This document shows positions 49,762-57,604 of a stretch of DNA of 64,000 nucleotides, piece by piece. Source of the stretch: JAAZNO01 sp012798275. Lineage in GTDB: Bacteria > Chloroflexota > Anaerolineae > B4-G1 > SLSP01. The notes beneath the pieces were generated by a model. That model did no database searches. It was not told the origin of the DNA and saw nothing but the letters and a program-made list of their open reading frames with translations. Both the position numbers and the translations under genes were made by a program. Location of the stretch: contig DAOPQD010000005.1 of NCBI GenBank assembly GCA_035347995.1, positions 1 through 64,000 of the forward strand, in the 5' to 3' direction. The first letter of the stretch is position 1, and every line of letters begins with the position of its first letter.

Positions 49762-52404
49762 CTACTTCCGCGACTTGCGCCCCTTAGGTTCCCCCGTCAC
49801 GAGCCGCTGCCACTCGTACAATTTGGTCAGCGCCTCGAGTGGGGTGAGGCTGTTCACATCCAGCGTGCGCAGCGCCTCGATCACGGGGTGCTCTTTGGCG
49901 ATGAGCAGCGGCTGGAACGGTTCCGGTTCCGCCGCGCCGGGCCGAAATTCGCCGCTCTCCAGCTGCACCAGCAACGCCTCGGCGCGATGGACGACCGGCG
50001 CGGGCACGCCCGCCAACCGCGCGACGTGAATGCCATAAGAGCGATCCGCCCCTCCCGGCGCCACCCGGTGCAGAAAAACCACGTCCTTCCCCTCTTCGAC
50101 CACCGCCAGGTTGAAGTTACGGACGTGCGGGAGATGCTCTTCCATCTCGATGAGCTCGTGGTAGTGCGTGGCGAACAGGGTGCGCGCCCGGCGCTCCGGG
50201 TGATTGTGAAGATATTCTACCACAGCCCACGCAATTGCCATCCCGTCATAGGTGCTCGTGCCGCGCCCGATCTCGTCCAGAACCAGCAGGCTTTGCGGTG
50301 TGGCGTGATTGAGAATCGCGGCCGTTTCCACCATCTCCACCATGAATGTGGATTGTCCCGCCGCCAGCTCGTCGGAGGCACCGATGCGCGTGAAGATGCG
50401 ATCCGCTATGCCGATCTGCGCCGCGTCCGCCGGCACAAAACTGCCGATTTGCGCCATCAACACGATGAGTGCGCTTTGACGAAGGAACACTGATTTCCCG
50501 GCCATGTTAGGGCCGGTGATGATGTGGATCCGACTGTCCTCATCCATCCGCAAGTCGTTGGGGACAAAGGGCGTCTTGAGCGTGCGTTCCACCACGGGAT
50601 GCCGCCCGGCGCGGATATCGAGCACTGGCGCGGACGTGAGGGTGGGACGGACGTAGTGATAACGCGCGGCGACTTCCGCCAGCGCCGCCGCCACATCGAG
50701 CCGGGCCAGCGCCGCGGCGAGTGCCAGCAGCTCCGCCGCGTGAGCGGCCACCTGCGCACAGAGCTCGCGGAACAGCCGCGCCTCCAGCTCGTTGATGCGC
50801 TCCTCGGCATTGAGCACCAGGCTTTCGTATTCTTTGAGCTCCGGCGTGATGTAGCGCTCCGCGTTGACCAACGTCTGTTTGCGGATGTAATCCGCCGGCA
50901 CGGCCCCGGCATTGGCGTGCGTGACCTCGATGTAGTAGCCAAAGACCTTATTGTAGCCCACCTTCAGGGTCTTGATGCCCGTGCGCGCGCGTTCCTTGCC
51001 CTCCAGGGCAGCGATCCACTCACGGGCGTCCCGGCTCGCCAGGATGATGCCATCGAGTTCGGCGGAAAAGCCGGGGCGGATGAGGCCGCCGCCATTCGCC
51101 TGCGGCGGGGGGTCGTCTACCAGCGCCGCCGCGATGAGCGCGGCCACCTCGGGCAAGGGCGCCAGGCCTTCGGTCAGCGCCGCAAAGCCCGGGGGCGCAG
51201 TCCGCGCCTCTGCCACGAGGGCGCACAGCTCAGGCACCGTCTCCAGCGCGGCGCGGATGCCGACGAGGTCACGAGGAGGCGCTTTCCCCGCCGTGACGCG
51301 ATTGACCATCCGCTCCAGGTCGGGGACTGGTTTGAGCAAACGGCGCACGGAGGCCCGCAACAAGCCCTCTTCCACCAGCCCCTGCACCTGATCCAGGCGC
51401 GTCTCCAGGGCGGTGATGTCGAGCAACGGACGTTGCAGCCGGTGCAGCAGCAGCCGGCCGCCCATCGCCGTCAACGTCATATCGAGCACCCCCAGCAACG
51501 AACCGTGCTTCTCGCCGCGCAAGGTCTCCGTGAGTTCCAGATTGCGCCACGTCGCCGGATCCATCGCCATGAAGTGCCCGGTCGAATACGTCATCAGCCC
51601 CACGATCTGCGGCAGCATCCCCTGCTGCGTCTCCTGCAGATACGCCAGGATCGCGCCGGCAGCCCGCACCGCCAGCGGCTTGCCCTCGCAGCCGAAGCCC
51701 TCCAGCGTGCGCACCCCGAAATGTTCCAGGAGCGTTTGCCGCGCGGTCGTCTCCTCGAAGCGGTAAGCGGCCCACGGCGTGAAATGCGCCGGCAACGACC
51801 CGGCGAGCGCCTCTTCGGGGGATGTTTCTGGCTGATCGGAAGCGCGCTCCTTCCACGAGCCGACCTTGGGGAAAAGCACCTCACGCGGCTGAAGGCGCGC
51901 CAATTCCTGCCGCGCCGCCGCGAGGATGTCGCCATCCTCGCTGAGCTGGGTCGCGCCGAACTCGCCGGTGGAAATCTCCGCGTAGGCGATGCCCGCGCGT
52001 TCGCCCTCGATCACCACAGCGGCGAGGTAATTCGGACGTTTCTCGTCGAGCAGTGCCGGCTCGATGAGCGTGCCGGGCGTGACAACGCGCTCGATGCGGC
52101 GCTCCATCGGCCCACGACCGTCAGGCTCGCCTACCTGCTCGGCAAGCGCCACACGATAGCCTTTCTCGATGAGGCGGGCGACGTAGTTTTCTACCGCGTG
52201 ATAGGGCACCCCCGCCATCGGAATGCGCACGCCCTTCGCCACCGGGCGCGAGGTGAGGACAATATCCAGCTCCCCGGCCACCAGTTCGGCGTCGGCGTCG
52301 AAGGTCTCATAGAAATCGCCCAGCCGGAAGAACAGGATAGTGTCCGGATAGCGGGCTTTCAATTCCAAATATTGCTTGCGGATGGGGGTCGTGTCTTCAC
52401 TCAT
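49762..52404 (-). CDS. mutS: DNA mismatch repair protein MutS
   Basis: The protein of about 880 residues starts MSEDTTPIRKQYLELK with the mismatch-reading block TILFFRLGDFYETF (Phe-x-Glu). It carries ATPase motifs TGPNMAGKS, LVLDEIGRGTSTYDG and FATHYHEL near residues 615-725. It recognises mismatches and small loops. ATG 52404 fits family starts, while upstream codons belong to the 5' region. TATAAT ends 6 nt ahead of the ATG, so the mRNA is probably leaderless. mutL is not in the window. Confidence 0.96.
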   Translation of the reverse strand: MSEDTTPIRKQYLELKARYPDTILFFRLGDFYETFDADAELVAGELDIVLTSRPVAKGVRIPMAGVPYHAVENYVARLIEKGYRVALAEQVGEPDGRGPMERRIERVVTPGTLIEPALLDEKRPNYLAAVVIEGERAGIAYAEISTGEFGATQLSEDGDILAAARQELARLQPREVLFPKVGSWKERASDQPETSPEEALAGSLPAHFTPWAAYRFEETTARQTLLEHFGVRTLEGFGCEGKPLAVRAAGAILAYLQETQQGMLPQIVGLMTYSTGHFMAMDPATWRNLELTETLRGEKHGSLLGVLDMTLTAMGGRLLLHRLQRPLLDITALETRLDQVQGLVEEGLLRASVRRLLKPVPDLERMVNRVTAGKAPPRDLVGIRAALETVPELCALVAEARTAPPGFAALTEGLAPLPEVAALIAAALVDDPPPQANGGGLIRPGFSAELDGIILASRDAREWIAALEGKERARTGIKTLKVGYNKVFGYYIEVTHANAGAVPADYIRKQTLVNAERYITPELKEYESLVLNAEERINELEARLFRELCAQVAAHAAELLALAAALARLDVAAALAEVAARYHYVRPTLTSAPVLDIRAGRHPVVERTLKTPFVPNDLRMDEDSRIHIITGPNMAGKSVFLRQSALIVLMAQIGSFVPADAAQIGIADRIFTRIGASDELAAGQSTFMVEMVETAAILNHATPQSLLVLDEIGRGTSTYDGMAIAWAVVEYLHNHPERRARTLFATHYHELIEMEEHLPHVRNFNLAVVEEGKDVVFLHRVAPGGADRSYGIHVARLAGVPAPVVHRAEALLVQLESGEFRPGAAEPEPFQPLLIAKEHPVIEALRTLDVNSLTPLEALTKLYEWQRLVTGEPKGRKSRK

Positions 52405-52410
52405 ACGCGC

Positions 52411-52439
52411 ATTATACCCGTGGGATAAAAATCGGGCAA
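52411..52439 (-). promoter_or_regulatory. mutS promoter producing a leaderless mRNA
   Basis: On the minus strand TTGCCC (52439-52434) and TATAAT (52416-52411) are 17 bp apart. Only GCGCGT separates the -10 from the ATG at 52404, so transcription would begin at or next to the start codon. There is no ribosome-binding site. Confidence 0.7.
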
Positions 52440-52510
52440 GAATCACCGGAGGGCAAAATCGCTCTGGGGGGGCGCAGTCGCCCGTGACGTCTCGACGCGG
52501 GATAACCAAC

Positions 52511-52538
52511 AGTCCCCCTGAAGCGCTCCAGGGGGACT
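52511..52538 (-). terminator. Hairpin behind the LysM gene
   Basis: Arms AGTCCCCCTG and CAGGGGGACT (10 bp) around an 8-nt loop stand 23 bp past the LysM stop and ahead of the mutS promoter. No T-run follows on the minus strand, so strength is uncertain. Confidence 0.6.
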
Positions 52539-52560
52539 ATCTTGAGGATCAAGGGGACGG

Positions 52561-53094
52561 CTATTCGGGCAAGTGCAATTCCTGACCCACGCGGATGAGG
52601 TTGGGGTCCTTGATCTGATCGCGGTTGAGTTCGAAGATCTCCGGCCAGCGGGCGGCGCTGCCCAGCTGTTCCCTGGCGATCTTGCTCAGGCTGTCGCCGG
52701 GCTTGACCACATAAGTCCGCTTTTTAGCCTCCGCGGCAGCCTGGACCGCTGCAGCGCGTTCCTCCGCAATCCGGGCTGCTTCCTCAGCCAGCTGCTTCTC
52801 CAACTCCTGTTTGCGCGCCGCCGCTTCCGCCTCGAACTTCGCATGGGAAGCCGCCACACGCGCCTGAGCCTCAGCGGCCTTAACGGCCTCTTCGGCCTCT
52901 TTAGCCTTGCGCTCCGCTTCAGCCGCCCGCGCCTCAGCGAGTTGACGCAAGGCCGCTTCACGCGCCGCTTCAGCCTTGGCTTCTTCCGCGGCCTTGGCAG
53001 CTTCTGCAGCGGCCTCTTTCTCATCGCGCGTGGTCAGCGCATCAACAGCCCTGTCAAACAACCCGGGCTTCTTTTTTTTCTCCTCTTCAGCCAT
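52561..53094 (-). CDS. Coiled-coil LysM domain protein
   Basis: The protein of about 177 residues has a Lys-rich start, a long Ala/Glu/Lys helix (about 20-125) built of heptad-like EAAKAAEEAKAEA units, and a C-terminal LysM domain YVVKPGDSLSKIAREQLG to PNLIRVGQELHLPE. It has no signal peptide, so despite LysM it is probably cytoplasmic, as in other small LysM proteins linked to stress or storage. I start at the second methionine because GAGGAGG is 7 nt upstream. It lies 51 bp from the DAK2-like gene and may share its promoter. Confidence 0.88.
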   Translation of the reverse strand: MAEEEKKKKPGLFDRAVDALTTRDEKEAAAEAAKAAEEAKAEAAREAALRQLAEARAAEAERKAKEAEEAVKAAEAQARVAASHAKFEAEAAARKQELEKQLAEEAARIAEERAAAVQAAAEAKKRTYVVKPGDSLSKIAREQLGSAARWPEIFELNRDQIKDPNLIRVGQELHLPE

Positions 53095-53145
53095 TTCCAT
53101 TCCTCCTCTACTAAAATGTTTGATCGTATGAAGTATGAACTGGAA

Positions 53146-53943
53146 CTACTTGCGACCCAGAAAAGCCTGCAACATACTCTGCGCGATCAGGCTACCCGCT
53201 GCGGCGCGCGGCGTCACAGGTTTCTGAGTCTGCCCACCCAACAAGGCTTTGATCAAAGCCTGCTGCATGGCCTGTGAAGAGTCGGCGCCCGTCTGCCGGG
53301 CCTGGAAGTAAGCGATGCCGGCAGGGAGCAACCGCTCCAGTACCTCCCCCAGGTCAAGGGTGTCGTCCTGAGCGGGAGCCGTTGGCTGCGCCGGCGGGGG
53401 AGGCGCCGTCTGTGAGGGCGACACGCCTATCAGCCCCTTCAACAGATCCATCAAGCTCCCGCCTGACGTAGGTTGCGGCTCAGGAGCTGGCTCCGGCTGC
53501 GCCTGCCGGGCACCGGCCATGCCCAACACCATATCGAGCACGCTTTCCGTCGGCTGCCCTTCCTGCGGATTGCCGGTTGCCGGCACAGCTCCCAGAAGCG
53601 ATTCGATCAACGTCATCACGTCGCCCTGTTCCAGCGACGTATGTCCACCCAGCTTTTGGGCGGCCTGAGCTAAACCCTGGCTGTAATAAGGGCTGGTTCC
53701 ACCTCGCCCCTGCACCTGCAACGTCTCAGCGGCGCGCTGCAGCGCCTCAGCAGGCGGTTTGTCTCCCTGCGAGGACAGCGCCCCGGTGATGATTTGCAGG
53801 TTCTGCACCATATTGTCGCCGTGATTGCCATTGAAACCATCCAGCGCATTGATTTCTTCTCGCTGCGCCGCCACACTGCGAAGTGCGGCTCCAAAAAGGT
53901 CGGCAAGAGTTGGGGAAGTTTGTGATTTAACCGTCTCTGACAT
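53146..53943 (-). CDS. DAK2-like helical domain protein with degenerate metal site
   Basis: The protein of about 265 residues has an N-terminal helical part with INALDGFNGNHGDNMVQNLQ (about 31-50). It resembles the INxLNVFPVPDGDTGTNM block of dihydroxyacetone-kinase L domains, but the DGDTG aspartates are largely replaced. A Pro/Gln-rich linker follows, then a C-terminal helical stretch. Kinase activity is therefore unlikely; it may be a structural or binding protein. GGAGG precedes ATG 53943 by 4 nt. A promoter pair at 54039-54066 drives it. Confidence 0.6.
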   Translation of the reverse strand: MSETVKSQTSPTLADLFGAALRSVAAQREEINALDGFNGNHGDNMVQNLQIITGALSSQGDKPPAEALQRAAETLQVQGRGGTSPYYSQGLAQAAQKLGGHTSLEQGDVMTLIESLLGAVPATGNPQEGQPTESVLDMVLGMAGARQAQPEPAPEPQPTSGGSLMDLLKGLIGVSPSQTAPPPPAQPTAPAQDDTLDLGEVLERLLPAGIAYFQARQTGADSSQAMQQALIKALLGGQTQKPVTPRAAAGSLIAQSMLQAFLGRK

Positions 53944-54038
53944 AGCGCCTCCATCACTCATCGCTCTGAAAGAAGAACAGTGGCGTGCCAGACGTCACCC
54001 TGGCGAACTTTGACTGCAGGAGTAACAACGTTACCTTC

Positions 54039-54066
54039 ATCTTAGCGGAGTTCATAATAATGTCAA
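54039..54066 (-). promoter_or_regulatory. Promoter of the DAK2-like/LysM genes
   Basis: TTGACA (54066-54061) and TAAGAT (54044-54039) on the minus strand are 16 bp apart, roughly 90 nt before the ATG at 53943. The rest of 53944-54220 shows no gene and is AT-rich around 54050-54120. Confidence 0.65.
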
Positions 54067-54220
54067 TACCCCGGACATCAATTCAAAATGCATTATTTTA
54101 ACATATAACAAAATATCCCATGGCCCCGACGTCTCAAGAAGCCCGCCCGGCGCCGGGGCGACTTTCTCCGGGATGTTTCTGCGACCACAGCCGATACACC
54201 CAGCAATAGCCTTTGTAGAG

Positions 54221-54518
54221 GTAACTGTTCAGCCACTGACTAAAAAACGCAAGATTTCCTGGTGATCGCTGAAGATTGAGAATCAACTTTTGCCCCCTAT
54301 CCCCTGGCCCCTTCCCCCCGCGCGCGGGGGGAAGGGGAACTTTTTTTGTGGGGTTTTGCAGGCGGGCTACGCCCGCCTGCAAAACCCCTTATTTTTTCTC
54401 CCCCTCCCCAACGGCGCAAACGCCGTTGGGGAGGGGGCAGGGGGTGGGGCAAAAGCTACAGCTTACAAAGGTTCATCCATCGCCGTCGAGCTACCTGGCG
54501 CCAGGCTGAACAGTCACT
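54221..54518. mobile_element. MITE-like inverted-repeat element, copy 2
   Basis: About 298 bp with terminal inverted repeats AACTGTTCAGCC (left) and GGCTGAACAGT (right). Interior palindromes CCCCTTCCCCCC/GGGGGGAAGGGG and CCCTCCCCAACGG/CCGTTGGGGAGGG occur in the same order as in copy 1. It has an extra block absent from copy 1, a stem GCAGGCGGG/CCCGCCTGC. Its right end supplies the stop codon of the pentapeptide gene (TGA at 54516-54514). Confidence 0.8.
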
Positions 54519-55368
54519 TGTAGAGAATATCAGGAGCAAAACAGAACGTCAGCCCTCCCACAAGCGCCGCCGGGACGCCGCCGATGAGTAAGCCTCGCGT
54601 TTCGGGGAGTTGAAGCCAGGCCGTCATTGCCACCATCAGCCACAGGAAAAGCGCCAGCGAGAATGGCACGATGGCAGCAAAAACGCTGAGCCTGGTGAAT
54701 AACGGCATGAGCCGGCTTTCCAGAGCCTTGGGATTCCGCAAACCGCGCACCAGCAGCCAGATGCGTCCGGAAATCTGGGCGTCGCGTAAATCCGTGCCAC
54801 CGACCGTCGTGCGATCCCAGATAGCGCCTTCCAGGTGCGCCCCTTTCAAAACCGTGTGCTGGAATTTCGCCCTCAGGAGAATGGCGCCCTCCAAATCGGC
54901 GCCGGTCAAATCGGCATAGGCGAGATCCGCCCCGCTAAGATCGGCGCGCAGGAAGGTGGCCCCGCGCAAATCCGCGCCAACAAGGTTCGCCCCGGTCAGG
55001 GTAGCATGATCCAAGACAGCGCCGGGCAGCTGCGCCCGTTGCAGCATGGCCGCGCTCAGGTCAGCATGTTCAAGGTTGGCGTGCGCCAGCGCCGCGCTGG
55101 TGAGATTCGCCTCACAGAACATCGCGCCGGCAGCCTGGGCCGTCTCTAAATCCGCGTGGACGAGACTGGCTTTGGTGAAATCGGCCTGGTGCAGATTCAG
55201 GTTGCGCAATCTGGCATTATCAAGGCGCGCGTGGCAGAATCTGGCCCCCGCGAGTTCACACTTCTCGAAAGCCGCCTCTCGCAAATCCGCATACGCAAAA
55301 TCGCGGAGGGTGAAATCTTCCCCTTTAAATGTCTGGCCAAAGAACTGCTTATCTGTCGCGCCTGCCAT
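54514..55368 (-). CDS. Pentapeptide-repeat membrane protein
   Basis: The first 200 of 284 residues form about 30 A(D/N)LxX pentapeptides, for example ADLSGADLAYADLTGADLEG, folding as a right-handed quadrilateral beta-helix. A two-helix membrane domain (about 215-275) follows. Some pentapeptide proteins mimic DNA or protect gyrase, but with the membrane domain this is unlikely to be that type. The last codons and stop lie in the terminal repeat of the MITE-like element, so the C-terminus may have been altered by that insertion. Confidence 0.93.
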   Translation of the reverse strand: MAGATDKQFFGQTFKGEDFTLRDFAYADLREAAFEKCELAGARFCHARLDNARLRNLNLHQADFTKASLVHADLETAQAAGAMFCEANLTSAALAHANLEHADLSAAMLQRAQLPGAVLDHATLTGANLVGADLRGATFLRADLSGADLAYADLTGADLEGAILLRAKFQHTVLKGAHLEGAIWDRTTVGGTDLRDAQISGRIWLLVRGLRNPKALESRLMPLFTRLSVFAAIVPFSLALFLWLMVAMTAWLQLPETRGLLIGGVPAALVGGLTFCFAPDILYK

Positions 55369-55489
55369 CTTCCCCTCCTTATCATGCCGCGCCTGAAACG
55401 CCGCTCACATCTTAGTACAGCAAGACATCGCGGATATATCAACGCGGATTGAATGTTGACCTCACCACCGCAACGGACAATGCTCCGAC

Positions 55490-56464
55490 TCAAGCGTAGA
55501 CTTGAGGGTTGACGCAATGCGGCAGGCGTTCGCCGCGCAGGCCCGCCAGCAGGTTTTCGGCAGCGAGGACGGCCATCCGCGTGCGCGCAGTGACACTGGC
55601 GCTAGCGATGTGCGGCGTGATGAGGCAATTGGGCAGTCCTACCAGCGGATGGGTCGGCGGCAGCGGCTCGGGATCGGTCACATCGAGCGCGGCGCCGGCG
55701 ATCCAGCCCTCGCGCAACGCCTGGAGCAGCGCCTCCTGTTGCACCACCGCCCCACGCGCCGTGTTGATGAGGATCGCGGTAGGCCGCATCCTTCGCAGCT
55801 CGCGCGCCCCGATCAGACCGCGCGTCTCCGGCGTGAGCGGGCAGTGGAGGCTCACGAAATCCGCCTCAGCCAACAACGTCTCCAAGGGCACACACTCCGC
55901 GCCCAGCGCTGCCCCTTCCGCCTTGCAGCGCGGGTCGGTGAACAGGACCCGCATGGCAAACCCCTTGCCGCGCCGCGCCATCGCCTGCCCGATGCGGCCC
56001 AGTCCGATCACGCCGAGCGTCGCGCCCCAGACATCCTGACCCAGCAACGTCTGCGGTCCCCACGTATGCCATTCGCCCTGCCGGACGTTGGCGCTGCCCT
56101 CCGGGAGGCGTCGCGCCGCCGCCATCAACAAGGCGAAGGCGAAATCAGCGGTCGCGTCGGTGAGGACGTCGGGGGTATTGCCCACGGGAATGCGCCGCGC
56201 CGTCGCCGCGGCGACGTCAATGTTGTCATAGCCCACGGCATATTGGCTGATGACGCGCAAGCGCGGGGCGGCGGCCAGAAGCGCCGCATCAATCGGATCC
56301 GAAAGCAGGGTAAGCAGCCCTTCCGCCTCGGCGACGGCCTCCAGCAACGTCTCGCGGGGCACCGGCAGAGGCGAGGGCCAGACCTGGACTTCGCCTTCGG
56401 CCCGGAGCAAGTCCAGGCCGGCAGCGGGAATTTGGCGGGTGACATAGATGCGAGGGCGGTTCAT
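55490..56464 (-). CDS. D-2-hydroxyacid dehydrogenase (glyoxylate/hydroxypyruvate reductase-like)
   Basis: The 324 residues match the D-isomer-specific 2-hydroxyacid dehydrogenases: VISQYAVGYDNIDV (about 70-83), the NAD(P) motif LGVIGLGRIGQAMARR (about 149-164), the catalytic arginine in INTARGAVV, glutamate in DVTDPEPLPP, and histidine in ITPHIASAS. It reduces glyoxylate or hydroxypyruvate. It faces away from recX across a 490-bp region. Confidence 0.93.
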   Translation of the reverse strand: MNRPRIYVTRQIPAAGLDLLRAEGEVQVWPSPLPVPRETLLEAVAEAEGLLTLLSDPIDAALLAAAPRLRVISQYAVGYDNIDVAAATARRIPVGNTPDVLTDATADFAFALLMAAARRLPEGSANVRQGEWHTWGPQTLLGQDVWGATLGVIGLGRIGQAMARRGKGFAMRVLFTDPRCKAEGAALGAECVPLETLLAEADFVSLHCPLTPETRGLIGARELRRMRPTAILINTARGAVVQQEALLQALREGWIAGAALDVTDPEPLPPTHPLVGLPNCLITPHIASASVTARTRMAVLAAENLLAGLRGERLPHCVNPQVYA

Positions 56465-56559
56465 GGTCGGATTCCTCCTTTTGGGAAAATGCCCCTTGTC
56501 AAAATGCCTGTTTCAGTGTACACTTGTTGAGTATACGGTTGGTGGCGGATTTGACAAAC

Positions 56560-56909
56560 CGACCGCATGAAAGAGCTTTTTTCCGGCAATCATTGCCGCC
56601 GCCAGGAATTGAATGCCGTTTTGAGCCGCGCCGGACTGCTACTGGAGTAGAAAGCGCAGTTCAAGACTCTCAGGGTGACACACCCTGACGCTGGAAAGCT
56701 GTAGCCGTTGACGAACCCCGGCCGGGGATAAATCAGGTTTTGCGCGAGGCCGGGTTCAAGCATTGACCAGCTACCTCAGACAGGCTCTTAGCCTTAAAGG
56801 GTTTATGCGACTGCTGCCAGATAAAGGGTAGGGCAGCGGCAAGAGGGTTAAGAGAAAGATGGTGTAGGCCGTTCCCAACACTTTGGGGAACGGTGGTTTG
56901 TGCTATACA
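56560..56909 (+). ncRNA. Candidate structured RNA or long leader ahead of recX (no known family recognised)
   Basis: Several nested pairings can be drawn. CAGGGT/ACCCTG lies at 56671-56687. AACCCCGGCC/GGCCGGGTT (one bulge) is enclosed by TTG/CAA and GTAGC/GCTAC (56701-56774). CTCTTAGCC/GGTTAAGAG encloses GCTGCC/GGCAGC (about 56786-56853). CCGTTCCC/GGGGAACGG follows at about 56869-56892, and a terminator at 56910. No promoter is obvious. I checked by eye for RNase P, tmRNA, SRP and common riboswitch motifs and found none. It could be a regulatory leader of recX or a small RNA. Confidence 0.4.
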
Positions 56910-56948
56910 ACACGGCTACGGCCTTCTGGCTGTAGCCGTGTCTGTTTT
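56910..56948 (+). terminator. Terminator-like hairpin directly before recX
   Basis: Arms ACACGGCTACGGCC and GGCTGTAGCCGTGT (56910-56923 and 56928-56941) form a 14-bp stem with one mismatch and a TTCT loop, followed by CTGTTTT. The ribosome-binding site of recX (GGAGAG) begins at the next base. It either ends the upstream RNA or attenuates recX. Confidence 0.8.
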
Positions 56949-56957
56949 GGAGAGTGC

Positions 56958-57599
56958 ATGAGCGGAAGGATCACCGCCCTGGAACCGCAGAAGCATTCCA
57001 GTGAGCGGGTCAACGTGTATCTGGATGGGGAATTCGCGTTTGGGTTGGCTCTCAGCGCCGCAGTATCGCTGCACCTCGGGGAAACCCTCACTGACCCCGA
57101 GATTGCCGCGCTAAAGGCCACCGATGAAGTGGAACGCGCCCGCGAGAAAGCGTTAAATTATCTCTCATATCGCCCGCGCAGCGAGGCTGAAGTCCGACGC
57201 TATCTCGAGGAACGGGAATTCTCCCCCCAGACCGTGGATGAGGTCATCGAGCGTCTTTGCCAGGTGGGGTTGATAGATGACGATGCTTTCGCCAGATTCT
57301 GGGTCGAGAACCGCAGCCGGTTCCGTCCCCGAGGCGAACGCGCGTTGGCGCAGGAATTGCGACAGCACGGCATTGCTCCCGCGGTCATCACCAAAGCATT
57401 GGGCGATTATGATGCCGTCGCGGCAGCCGAGACGTATGCCCGCGAGCAAGCGCGGCGGTTAGCCGGCTTGCCCCCTGAACAATTCCGTCGCCGTCTGGCT
57501 GAACGCCTGGCACGTCGTGGCTTTGCGTATGACCTCATTGAAGACCTCCTCACGCGCTATGCCTCTCCCGATGCCATCAATCTAGAAATCGAGGAGTGA
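56958..57599 (+). CDS. recX: Regulatory protein RecX
   Basis: The protein of about 213 residues is all-helical and made of three-helix repeats: ALNYLSYRPRSEAEVRRYLEE, IERLCQVGLIDDDAFARFWVENR, ERALAQELRQHGIAP and LAERLARRGFAYDLIEDLL. This is the RecX pattern. RecX binds RecA filaments and modulates recombination. ATG 56958 follows GGAGAG, immediately behind a terminator-like hairpin, so expression may be attenuated. recA is not in the window. The stop overlaps the region ahead of rny, and the two genes are probably co-transcribed. Confidence 0.9.
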   Translation: MSGRITALEPQKHSSERVNVYLDGEFAFGLALSAAVSLHLGETLTDPEIAALKATDEVERAREKALNYLSYRPRSEAEVRRYLEEREFSPQTVDEVIERLCQVGLIDDDAFARFWVENRSRFRPRGERALAQELRQHGIAPAVITKALGDYDAVAAAETYAREQARRLAGLPPEQFRRRLAERLARRGFAYDLIEDLLTRYASPDAINLEIEE

Positions 57600-57604
57600 A
57601 ATAC

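Noticed and set aside
50524..52428. 634-codon open frame antisense to mutS
   Set aside because: It is opposite a complete MutS with all motifs. Its composition is typical of antisense frames in GC-rich DNA.
52600..53090. Internal repeats of the LysM gene as a satellite
   Set aside because: The repetition is from Ala/Glu/Lys codons of a coiled coil, not from a DNA-level tandem repeat.
56560..56945. RNase P RNA, tmRNA or SRP RNA
   Set aside because: The conserved cores of these RNAs (for example the GAGGAAAGTCC block of RNase P or the tmRNA ends) are absent.
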